This document shows, one piece after another, positions 6,020 to 13,564 of a stretch of 18,626 bases of DNA. Where the stretch lies: positions 1 to 18,626 of the forward strand of contig DGVK01000125.1 of assembly GCA_002395905.1 (NCBI GenBank). The letters are read 5' to 3'. Under the pieces are notes generated by a model. It searched no databases. It was not told the origin of the DNA and saw nothing but the letters and a program-made list of their open reading frames with translations. Origin of the DNA: Verrucomicrobia bacterium UBA4286 (lineage in GTDB: Bacteria > Verrucomicrobiota > Kiritimatiellia > RFP12 > UBA1067). Position 1 is the first letter of the stretch, and every line of letters begins with the position of its first letter. The translations under genes were made by a program, and so were the position numbers.

Positions 6020-7465
6020 CTAGATCCGCACTTCAGCTTTTGAGCCCGAGAGCCGGCTCTTTTCGCAGGCGAAGCCCATCACATGGCTTTCGACCGACGC
6101 GGCGAGGGAGCTGGAGAGGAGCGATTCGTCGTGCCTGTCCACGGCCATCAGGAAGTCCCTGACGAGCGCGAGGTCGCCGCCGCCGTGGCCAGAACCCTTG
6201 TAGGCGGCGATTTCGGATACCTTCTTCGCCCACGTGCGCTTCCTGCCCGTACGGAAATCATAGACGTCGAACCGCCCGCCGTCGCCCTCGATGAATCCCC
6301 GGGTGCCCATGACGCGCGTACGGCGTCCGCCCCACGGCGTGAACGCCTCCATCGAGAACGCCGCCGTCACGCCGCCTTCGAAGCGCAGGTTCGCCACGTA
6401 ATGGTCGCACTGATCGTTGTCGCAGCGATAGACGCAGCGCCCGTATTCCGTCGTCCGCAGCTTCTCCATCACGTCTTCACGCGTGTAGCCCTGCGGCAGG
6501 TCGAAAACGTGCATGTGCTTGTGCTTGTTGCAGTAGATGTCAATCGCGGAATAGGGGCAGGTCGCCTCGTGCGGGCAGCCGTCCGTGCAGCGCGCCGGCG
6601 CGCCCGGCGGCATGTTCTCGCGGCGGAAGTGGATAAGCGAACCGTCGGCGGAGACTTCCTCGCAGCGTTTGCCGATGAACCACTTGATGATGTCGAGATC
6701 GTGGCAGCTCTTGGCGAGAATGATGGGCGTCGTCGCCTTGGAATCGTGCCAGTTGCCGCGCACGTAGGAATGCGCCATGTGCGCATACTCGATCGGCTCC
6801 ATGTGCTGGACGGAAATGACATCGCCGATCAGCCCGTCGTCAAGGGCGGACTTGAGCGCCTGGAAGTAGGGCGCGTACCTGAGGACGTGGCAGACGCCGA
6901 CGATTGCGCCCGTCTCGCGCTGGCGCTTGAGGAGGTCGCGGCATTCCTGCTCGGTCTGCGCCATCGGCTTTTCGAGGAGGATGTCGTAGCCCTGCGCCAT
7001 CGCCGCAATCGCCGGCTCGTAGTGCAGATCGTCGGGAAGCGCGATCACCATCGCATCGGCGATGCGTCCGGCGGCCAGCATCTCATGGAAGTCGCCGAAC
7101 ACCTTGTCCGGCGCGATGCCGTATTTTGCCGCCGTTCCCTCGCGGCGGTTCGGCCGGATGTCAGACACGGCCACCACCTTCATCGCCTCGGGAAACTTCT
7201 CGGCGTAGCGCGCGTAGGTGCGACCGCGCCCCCCCGCGCCCATGATTGCAACCGTAATCGGGCGTGAAAGCGAACAGGCGAGGTCCTTGACGGGATAGTC
7301 CAGTTCCCCCGGTTCCGTCAAACCGCCGGACGCCACGCCGCCGGGCGCCTCGCCCGCCATCAATGAAAACGGCGAAATCGCCGGGGCGGCAGCCAGACCG
7401 CCGCCTGCGAGAAACAGCCCCTTCAGGAATCCGCTCCTATTGAACATCGGCTGAGCACCGGACAT
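6020..7465 (-). CDS. Exported Gfo/Idh/MocA-family oxidoreductase with cysteine clusters
   Basis: A 481-residue protein starting at ATG 7465, which has AGAGGAG 6 bases upstream; two in-frame ATGs further 5' (7483, 7492) have worse spacing. An N-terminal signal (MFNRSGFLKG, then LFLAGGGLAAAPA) precedes a Rossmann fold with Gly76-x-Gly78-x-x-Gly81. The catalytic-type EKP motif has Lys166, and a further active-site-like SCHDLDIIKW has His255. Family members oxidise, reduce or hydrolyse sugars with a bound NAD(P). Six cysteines (293, 297, 303 and 344, 348, 353) lie in the C-terminal half and could bind a metal. The Tat-like motif has a single Arg (NRS) rather than RR. It probably acts on a sugar released outside the cytoplasm by its operon neighbours (inference). 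Substrate unknown. Confidence 0.87.
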   Translation of the reverse strand: MSGAQPMFNRSGFLKGLFLAGGGLAAAPAISPFSLMAGEAPGGVASGGLTEPGELDYPVKDLACSLSRPITVAIMGAGGRGRTYARYAEKFPEAMKVVAVSDIRPNRREGTAAKYGIAPDKVFGDFHEMLAAGRIADAMVIALPDDLHYEPAIAAMAQGYDILLEKPMAQTEQECRDLLKRQRETGAIVGVCHVLRYAPYFQALKSALDDGLIGDVISVQHMEPIEYAHMAHSYVRGNWHDSKATTPIILAKSCHDLDIIKWFIGKRCEEVSADGSLIHFRRENMPPGAPARCTDGCPHEATCPYSAIDIYCNKHKHMHVFDLPQGYTREDVMEKLRTTEYGRCVYRCDNDQCDHYVANLRFEGGVTAAFSMEAFTPWGGRRTRVMGTRGFIEGDGGRFDVYDFRTGRKRTWAKKVSEIAAYKGSGHGGGDLALVRDFLMAVDRHDESLLSSSLAASVESHVMGFACEKSRLSGSKAEVRI

Positions 7466-7520
7466 CTTTTTCTCTCCTCTCATTCTACTCATTTCTCCTT
7501 ACTTTTTCCATAAACCTCCG

Positions 7521-9047
7521 CTACACCTTGAACTCCGCCGTCAGCGGTTTGCCGCGCGCACCGAAGCAGTTCATCGGCGTAACCGTGAAGCGAACGTCGC
7601 CAGAACCGAGTTCGTCCTTGCGGAAATAGCAGACCTGCCGCACGTTCGCCTTCGCGTGCTTCAGCGAATGGTTGAACCCTTCCGGCAGGACGAGTTTCGT
7701 CTGGCTTTTGCCGTCCGCCGTCGTCGCCGTGAACTCAAGTGTAAAGAGCCGCGCCTTGTCGTCGGACACTACGGCCGGCACAGCCACCTCGAACGACGGC
7801 TTATTCTCGGATGCAATCGTCTCCTTGCCGTCCTTCGACTTTCCGCCGCGGTTCTTCGCATCCATTTCAGCCACGACCGGCTTGGCCCCCTCCGGAAACT
7901 CCGGCGCACGAAGCCTCTTCGCACGCTCCGCGAACGCGAACGGACGCGATTCTGCCGCCGGAAGCGGCATCACCCATTCTTCGCCGATGTCGAGGTCGGA
8001 CAGAAACTCGCGGCGTTTCACCGTTATGCAGTCGTCGTACACGCTCCAGAGCATTCCCTGGCGGCAGTCGCCGGTGCCGATTTTCTTCATAAGCTTGCAG
8101 GCGTCCGTTCGCCAGTCGGCGGCTCCTGTATTCTCGAATCCCGTCGGCGTGCGTTCCTCGCTCGGCGTGCCCGTATAGCGAAGCGAACCAGTGCCGACGG
8201 ACGTGAACGCGCCCTGCCAGATCGATCGCTCGTCCGTAAGAGAATAATGCGAATGGCCGGAGAATGCGATGGCGTTGGGATAGTTCGACAACGTTTTCGT
8301 GACGACGCCCATGTCGTGCCCCCACGCCCATGGACCGTAGCATGTGTCTTTAGGATGCGGATGCTGCACGTAGAAGAACGGCAGGGCAGGATCGAGCGAC
8401 TTGCCGTTCTTCGCCATAAACTCCTCGATCAGATGGAACGACGCCCCATGTGTTGACGACCCGGCCTGAACGCCATCCCAATGCGAACCTATGAATGTGA
8501 AGCCCTTTATCTCCTTGGCGTAAATGGGAGAGTAGGACTCGTGAAACGCCCTTTCCCACCACCCCGACATGTCTCTTTGGAGAATATGCTTGACGCGCTC
8601 CGCCTCGTCGGGGTATTTCTTTGCCGCCGCATTTCCGTATGTGTAGCCAATCCAGTCGTGGTTGCCCGTCACGAACACCTTTTCGACGGGACGGCCGTCG
8701 GGATACCTGTCGTCGGGGAATACGGAATACCACGCCTCCGCGACTGCCAGCAGATTTTCGTCCATGCCCTTGTCCGCCATATCACCCGCAATTATGACAG
8801 CATCGACATCCTGACTCCTGAACCATTCGAGCGCGTGCCTGAACGTCAGGTTGTTTCCGCCACCGGCCATCTTTTCACCCGCGCCGATGCGCAGGATGTG
8901 GATGTCGGATAGGACGCCGAACTTTAGGCGCGGCCTGCCGCCCGCCTTGAAACCCGCCGCAGCGAGAATAAAGCGGTTTCCGGCGAATGCGCCCAGAGAC
9001 GCGAACGCCGCCCCTCCAATGAGAAATTGTCTTCTTGAAATGTCCAT
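7521..9047 (-). CDS. Tat-exported metallophosphoesterase A (calcineurin-like fold)
   Basis: A 508-residue protein starting MDISRRQFLIGGAAFASLGA, a clear twin-arginine signal. Metal-binding motifs are in family order: Asp48-x-His50 in FGVLSDIHI, Gly88-Asp89, GNHDW at 128-132, His229 in FYVQHPHP and GHSH at 264-267. A C-terminal beta domain (about 415-508) ends PLTAEFKV. ATG 9047 has AAGGA 8 bases upstream; the longer in-frame start at 9071 lies ahead of the Tat motif and is unlikely. It belongs to the same subgroup as metallophosphoesterase B (3250-4749) and shares the 'WVMPL' segment after the catalytic domain. The two probably remove phosphate or split phosphodiesters on exported substrates. 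Sugar phosphate, glycan or nucleotide substrates are all possible. Confidence 0.87.
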   Translation of the reverse strand: MDISRRQFLIGGAAFASLGAFAGNRFILAAAGFKAGGRPRLKFGVLSDIHILRIGAGEKMAGGGNNLTFRHALEWFRSQDVDAVIIAGDMADKGMDENLLAVAEAWYSVFPDDRYPDGRPVEKVFVTGNHDWIGYTYGNAAAKKYPDEAERVKHILQRDMSGWWERAFHESYSPIYAKEIKGFTFIGSHWDGVQAGSSTHGASFHLIEEFMAKNGKSLDPALPFFYVQHPHPKDTCYGPWAWGHDMGVVTKTLSNYPNAIAFSGHSHYSLTDERSIWQGAFTSVGTGSLRYTGTPSEERTPTGFENTGAADWRTDACKLMKKIGTGDCRQGMLWSVYDDCITVKRREFLSDLDIGEEWVMPLPAAESRPFAFAERAKRLRAPEFPEGAKPVVAEMDAKNRGGKSKDGKETIASENKPSFEVAVPAVVSDDKARLFTLEFTATTADGKSQTKLVLPEGFNHSLKHAKANVRQVCYFRKDELGSGDVRFTVTPMNCFGARGKPLTAEFKV

Positions 9048-9088
9048 GCCATTTGTCCTTGTCGCCCGCACTTCATATCGGCGCGCAA

Positions 9089-10249
9089 TTATAGATTTTT
9101 CCCTGAGGCGAACTGTTTCCTCGCCTCGCGCATGGCGGCAAAGATGCTTTCTATCTCTGCTTCGCGCGCGTCCATACGGCCGGAATTGAACGACTGGAAA
9201 GTAAGCACAACAAGTTTCAAGTCTTTTATGACCTTGCTGAAGTCCTTTGCCTTCTGCCCGCTGCGCTTTGACGAGACGATTTTCTTCGGCTCAAAGAGCT
9301 TTGCATCGCGGAAAATCGTCACGAGCGAAGTGCGGTAGCAGTCTCCCAGGATTATTGCGCTTCCCTTGTTCGCGACACCCGCCGCATCAAAATCCGGCGC
9401 GAAGTGCGGATTGTTCCACAAAATCGGGTTGTACCATATGTTCATCAAATTGCTGATGTCGTCATCGTCTTTCCAGACCTTGTCGATTCCATGCACTCCG
9501 ATGAAACGGTTGAACTTGAGATTGTTTTCAAGATTGGTCGCCGCATAGTCGGCAAACCCCTCATATATAAGCCCCATGCCATAGGCGTTAAAATGCGTTC
9601 CGCCGGGAGGGTACACCCATTCTTTCCACTCTTTCTTTTTCGAAAGCAGATAGCTGCTTGCGTCAAATGTCTTGATTCCGTTCGCGCGGCACAACGCCGC
9701 AAGCTCGCTCTGCGCGTCGTAATTTGAATAGTCGAAGAACCAGTCGACCCACTTCGGAAGGAATTCCGGGTATGCCTGCGGTTTGTCCGCCATTGGCATG
9801 AACACGAAATCCGCACCGATCGAGCGGCAGAACCCGTCCAGTTCCACAAGCTTTTTCATTACGGACGCATACCTGTTTGTATCGCCTGAGCGGTCGGCCT
9901 GAAGATGGAACTGCAGATAGGGCTTCTCGTAGAGAATGCCGTCGCGCCCTTCGAGGATGCTGCTGCTGTAGCCGTGGTGGAACATGCGCAGGTTGACGAC
10001 ATCCCACATCTCTAGAGACGTCTTCAGGAGCGTCTTGCGCAGAAAGAAGTTCTTTGAGAAGTCTTCGGTGAATGTCTTCTGGAACGTGCGGTTGGTGTAG
10101 CTGGCGTAGGTGAGCGGCGCCACGCTGGTTTTCTTCTCCCAGCCGTACAGCTTTGTCCAATTCTCATGCGCCCCGAAGAAATACAACGACGGAATGAACA
10201 ACAGAATTGCGACCAAGACGGAATAGACGATCTTCATTGCTTTTTCCAT
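9089..10249 (-). CDS. AlgJ/AlgX-like SGNH-fold protein, partner of the MBOAT acyltransferase
   Basis: A 386-residue protein with one N-terminal membrane anchor (about 5-25) and an extracytoplasmic domain of the AlgX/AlgJ type. It lies 9 bases after the MBOAT gene, the standard pairing in polysaccharide O-acetylation, where the MBOAT protein passes acetyl across the membrane and the SGNH protein attaches it to the polymer. Block 1 is GILYEKPYLQF (104-114). The His block reads YPPGGTHFNAYG with His219, where many relatives have Asp two residues before the His. The nucleophile block reads IILGDCYRTS with Cys304 in place of the usual Ser. GAGGTG precedes ATG 10249. It is either a Cys-nucleophile variant, uses nearby Ser309 or Thr308, or has lost catalysis. 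The family call is fairly sure, the chemistry is not. Confidence 0.8.
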   Translation of the reverse strand: MEKAMKIVYSVLVAILLFIPSLYFFGAHENWTKLYGWEKKTSVAPLTYASYTNRTFQKTFTEDFSKNFFLRKTLLKTSLEMWDVVNLRMFHHGYSSSILEGRDGILYEKPYLQFHLQADRSGDTNRYASVMKKLVELDGFCRSIGADFVFMPMADKPQAYPEFLPKWVDWFFDYSNYDAQSELAALCRANGIKTFDASSYLLSKKKEWKEWVYPPGGTHFNAYGMGLIYEGFADYAATNLENNLKFNRFIGVHGIDKVWKDDDDISNLMNIWYNPILWNNPHFAPDFDAAGVANKGSAIILGDCYRTSLVTIFRDAKLFEPKKIVSSKRSGQKAKDFSKVIKDLKLVVLTFQSFNSGRMDAREAEIESIFAAMREARKQFASGKNL

Positions 10250-10258
10250 GGCGACACC

Positions 10259-11659
10259 TCAGAAGCGGAAATAGATGAACGGACTGTAGGCCGATGTCAT
10301 TGAGAACATGAACGCGACCACGAAAAGCAGCATCGCGAAGAAAATGCGCACCGTTTCCGGGATTCGCCGCACCATCGGCTCAAACACGGGGTAGGAGGCC
10401 ACAATGCCGACAGCCATCAAAACAAGCTTGTCCAGTGAAATGAACTCTATGAGCGGCGTAAACGAGCGGAAGGCCGCACTGCCGCCACCGAACATGTTGC
10501 AGATGTACGTCCACGCATAGCCGAGATCCGGCGCACGGAAGAGCACCCAGCCGATCACGACAAACAGCATCAGGTACAGGTTGCCCGCCACCTTCGGGAG
10601 GCGCTTCACAAGATTCCCCAGTCCAGCGCGCTCTATCACAATTCCAAGACCGTGATAAATGCCCCAGACGACGAAGTTCCACGCGGCGCCATGCCATATG
10701 CCGCAGAGGAGGAACACCGTGAACATGTTCACATATGTGCGGAACTTCCCTTTGCGGTTGCCGCCAAGCGGAATGTAGAGATAGTCGCGGAACCAGCTGG
10801 AAAGCGAAATATGCCAGCGCCGCCAAAACTCCTGCACCGAACGGGAGGCGTACGGATGGTCGAAGTTCTCCAGGAACCGGAAGTTGAACACACGCCCAAG
10901 GCCGATGGCCATATCGGAGTAGCCGGAGAAATCGAAGTATATCTGAAGCGTGTACATGATCGCGCCGAGCCAGCAGTAGAAGAACGGTATCGTCTCTGCC
11001 TTGGCCGCGAAAATAACATCCACTGCCGCCGCCATGACGTCGGCGACAAACACCTTCTTCGCCAGGCCTATCGTGAACCGGCGGAAACCGGCGACGATGT
11101 TTTCAAAGTCGGCCTTGCGGTTCTCGATGTCCTGCGCAATGGTTTCATAGCGCACGATAGGACCGGCGATCAGCTGCGGGAACAGGCTCACGTAAAGCAT
11201 GAACTTGAACGGATTGCGCTGCACCGCCACGGTCCCGCGGCGGACATCCACCACATACGAGATTATCTGGAACACATAGAACGAAATGCCGATCGGCAAA
11301 GCGACCTCCGGCACTTCCATCTTTATGCCGAAAAGATGGAACACCGGCAAAAGGTTGCTGACGATGAACCCGATGTACTTGTAGGCAACGAGCGCGCCGA
11401 GATCGGCGCAGACGCCAAGGCCCAGTAGGGCCGCCGACAGACGCTTCCGCCCGCCTGCGGCGGCGATTCCAAGCGCAAGAAAGTAGTTGAGCACCATCAG
11501 CACGAGCATCACGACAACAGCGGAAGGCTCGCCCCAGGCATAGAACAACAGACTGAACAAAAGCAGGACGTACGGCCTCGCCTTCTCGTTCGCCAGAAAG
11601 TAGACGGCGACAAGAAGCGGCAGAAATACGCCCAGAAACACTGCTGATGTAAATACCAT
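10259..11659 (-). CDS. MBOAT-family acyltransferase, AlgI-like
   Basis: A 466-residue protein with about ten to twelve membrane segments and all AlgI/DltB hallmarks: VFTSAVFLGVFLPLL at the N-terminus, LPIGISFYVFQIISYVVD, FPQLIAGPIVRY, YFDFSGYSDMAIGLG, SVQEFWRRWHISLSSWFRDY, and CGIWHGAAWNFVVWG containing the catalytic His323. The family moves an acyl group, usually acetyl, from a cytoplasmic donor across the membrane to an extracytoplasmic acceptor. With the following AlgJ-like gene it should O-acetylate a surface or exported glycan. AGAGGTG precedes ATG 11659. The length is usual for the family and it appears intact. Which glycan is acetylated cannot be told from this window. Confidence 0.93.
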   Translation of the reverse strand: MVFTSAVFLGVFLPLLVAVYFLANEKARPYVLLLFSLLFYAWGEPSAVVVMLVLMVLNYFLALGIAAAGGRKRLSAALLGLGVCADLGALVAYKYIGFIVSNLLPVFHLFGIKMEVPEVALPIGISFYVFQIISYVVDVRRGTVAVQRNPFKFMLYVSLFPQLIAGPIVRYETIAQDIENRKADFENIVAGFRRFTIGLAKKVFVADVMAAAVDVIFAAKAETIPFFYCWLGAIMYTLQIYFDFSGYSDMAIGLGRVFNFRFLENFDHPYASRSVQEFWRRWHISLSSWFRDYLYIPLGGNRKGKFRTYVNMFTVFLLCGIWHGAAWNFVVWGIYHGLGIVIERAGLGNLVKRLPKVAGNLYLMLFVVIGWVLFRAPDLGYAWTYICNMFGGGSAAFRSFTPLIEFISLDKLVLMAVGIVASYPVFEPMVRRIPETVRIFFAMLLFVVAFMFSMTSAYSPFIYFRF

Positions 11660-11695
11660 CTCAACACCTCTCTATTGCGCCTTTTGCAGCACGTC

Positions 11696-13111
11696 TTACT
11701 TCAAACCGGCCCTGCACGCAAGGCGGAATCCAACGGTGGTGAAGCGAGTATTGGCCTTTGCGCCTGAACTGCGGAATCCTGGACGGCAGTTTCCTGCGGG
11801 CTCGGCGTAACTGCCACCTCTGAAAACACGCGCAGTGTCACCGGTAGTTGCTGTGCCGTTCGCGGTGTTTGCCGGGGCGGAAGCGTTTATGTTCACCGCA
11901 CCGCCAAGCGATGTAATGTTCTCCTCGTACCAGTCAAGGCACCATTCCCACACGCAACCCTGCATATCGTAAATGCCCCAGCTGTTTGGCGCATACGAGC
12001 CGACTATCGGAGTTCCGCCCTCCGACGGCGCCGCCGTTGCCTCAGTGCTTACAGTCGGGCAGTTGCCTTTGTGCCGACCGATTTTGTCAAGGTGCACGTC
12101 ACTGGCACTATTCAGTATAGATGAGCCATCTCCCCAGTATCCCGCCCCGTTGCCCGCGCGGGCGGCGAACTCCCACTGTGCTTCGGACGGCAGATCAAAG
12201 TCAACGCCGGTCATCCTGCGCAGGGCACCGAGGAACGATTCATTATCAGGATCGTTTGGCCATGATTTCTGCAACTGGCCGGTGCTTGGAGCGCCGTTAC
12301 CTGCCATGGTATAAATTCGTATCTGGTTGTAGGATATGCGCTCGATGGGGCGCATCGCGCCGTCAACGGTGTAGTATGGCGCAGTGGACGACTTATTAAC
12401 CGCATTTATGGCGATTCCGGCATAATTCGTGACTATTGCTGCCTGCGCCTGCGTGACGGGGAACACGCCGATGTAATAGTTGTTTGTGAGCGTCACCTTG
12501 TGCGGCGTTTCGCGAGCGGCGTTTCGCTGGCTTTCGACAGGGATGGTGCCCATTGTCCACGTCACATCTTTGGCCATGCACTTTCGCATGACTAGCGAAG
12601 TCGTGCGGTAGTCTGCGTTGTTCGTAATCGCCCCTTCCTGCCCGGGCGCCGAGCCAGGCAGATAGTCGATGCCAGGGTAGTACGTCTGCGCCCCTGCAGC
12701 GCCGCTTGTCGACGCAAGATCGACTACCATGAAGTCTGGCGTATTGTCGAGCGCCCACGCCGTCACGACCGCGCGCGCAGAGTTGTTTTCAATCTTGTGG
12801 TCCGGCCACGATAGGTCGGGACGCCACTTGATCGTGCCGCCCGTACCCGTCACCTTCTTCCAGACATCGCCCTGCGCATTCGCCACCGCGACGCCGCCGA
12901 TCGACACCCAGTCGGACTCGACAGATGTCGCCGTTCCTGTCTTGTTCGTCTGGACGTCGAGCGTCACTACCGCCGTCGCGTCCAGTGAATATGTAATCGT
13001 CACTTCCCGGGTCGCCGCGTCCTGCTCCCAATGCACAGACGAGACTTGCGGTGCATCGGAATATGCTGCAACAGGTAATGCGGCCATGGCCGCGATCATC
13101 AGTTTTTTCAT
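11696..13111 (-). CDS. Secreted SUMF1/FGE-fold protein with N-terminal beta domain
   Basis: A 471-residue protein with a Sec signal peptide (MKKLMIAAMAALPVAAYSDA), a beta-rich N-terminal domain (about 22-130) and a formylglycine-generating-enzyme (FGE-sulfatase) fold (about 175-468). Fold signatures are ETPHKVTLTNNYYIGVFPVT, LPSEAQWEFAARAG, NSWGIYDMQGCVWEWCLDWY, RVFRGGSY and GFRLAC. In true FGE two cysteines near 'GGSY' bind copper; only the second position is kept here (Cys442), the first being Glu. It is therefore probably not a sulfatase activator, and no sulfatase gene is present. The fold is also used for binding, as in some C-type-lectin-like proteins. ATG 13111 has AAAGGA 8 bases upstream and starts directly at the signal; the in-frame ATG 13150 lacks a ribosome site. 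Confidence 0.85.
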   Translation of the reverse strand: MKKLMIAAMAALPVAAYSDAPQVSSVHWEQDAATREVTITYSLDATAVVTLDVQTNKTGTATSVESDWVSIGGVAVANAQGDVWKKVTGTGGTIKWRPDLSWPDHKIENNSARAVVTAWALDNTPDFMVVDLASTSGAAGAQTYYPGIDYLPGSAPGQEGAITNNADYRTTSLVMRKCMAKDVTWTMGTIPVESQRNAARETPHKVTLTNNYYIGVFPVTQAQAAIVTNYAGIAINAVNKSSTAPYYTVDGAMRPIERISYNQIRIYTMAGNGAPSTGQLQKSWPNDPDNESFLGALRRMTGVDFDLPSEAQWEFAARAGNGAGYWGDGSSILNSASDVHLDKIGRHKGNCPTVSTEATAAPSEGGTPIVGSYAPNSWGIYDMQGCVWEWCLDWYEENITSLGGAVNINASAPANTANGTATTGDTARVFRGGSYAEPAGNCRPGFRSSGAKANTRFTTVGFRLACRAGLK

Positions 13112-13152
13112 TGGAGCGTCCTTTCTTGTGTGGTTGAATTTAAAAGACATGG

Positions 13153-13500
13153 TCAGCGGAACATTATCACAAGCCCTTTACGAAGCTTGCTGGTAAGGTT
13201 CCGCGCTTCTGAAGCAAGCATCGTGCGATAACGTGCAATTAGAGACGAGAACTGCGAGGCCGACCTGAACGCACCAGTATCGATCACCCCTGCGCCGGAT
13301 GAAGCTGACGAACATACGTTTTCGGCAGGATAGGTGTCATTCCAGGTGAATTGGTATTCGTTGGGATTGACGACGAGGCTGTCCGCCCCGAAAGCGAGAT
13401 GCGCCGCGAAAAATGCGGCAAGCGCGATCATGCGCCATGCGCCAGGCATTCCGCTCGGTTTCCCTAGCGACGATTTCCTTTTGATCGTTGTTCCTTTCAT
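13153..13500 (-). CDS. Small secreted protein of unknown function
   Basis: A 115-residue frame with AAGGAAG before ATG 13500. Residues about 18-40 (MPGAWRMIALAAFFAAHLAF) form a signal peptide with a likely cleavage after 'AFGA'. The mature part (about 75 residues) begins DSLVVNPNEYQFTWNDTYPA, has one Cys, and ends in a basic stretch (LTSKLRKGLVIMFR). I do not recognise a family. It lies between the SIS-glycosidase fusion and the SUMF1 gene, with gaps of 64 and 41 bases, so it is probably cotranscribed. The beta-like start followed by a short basic tail could mean a larger secreted protein that was truncated or internally deleted, like the remnant at 5910-5993. Confidence 0.55.
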   Translation of the reverse strand: MKGTTIKRKSSLGKPSGMPGAWRMIALAAFFAAHLAFGADSLVVNPNEYQFTWNDTYPAENVCSSASSGAGVIDTGAFRSASQFSSLIARYRTMLASEARNLTSKLRKGLVIMFR

Positions 13501-13564
13501 GGCATTCTTCCTTTCTTTTACCTTGATGCGAAGTCTTTTTATTCCAAAGCACGCTTTCCTGTCA

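Noticed and set aside
6083..7267. 394-residue plus-strand frame
   Set aside because: Antisense to the Gfo/Idh gene, which carries the Rossmann and EKP motifs. No recognisable domain.
7656..8456. 266-residue plus-strand frame
   Set aside because: Antisense to metallophosphoesterase A, whose metal motifs are intact in the other frame.
10652..11428. 258-residue plus-strand frame
   Set aside because: Antisense shadow of the MBOAT gene; charged, His-rich and without domain features.
11696..13111. Functional sulfatase-activating enzyme
   Set aside because: One of the two active-site cysteines is missing and no sulfatase gene is present in the window.
13501..13564. Possible terminator or separate promoter between the fusion gene and the small secreted gene
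   Set aside because: No stable hairpin with a T-run and no well-spaced promoter boxes were seen; the gap is short enough for cotranscription.
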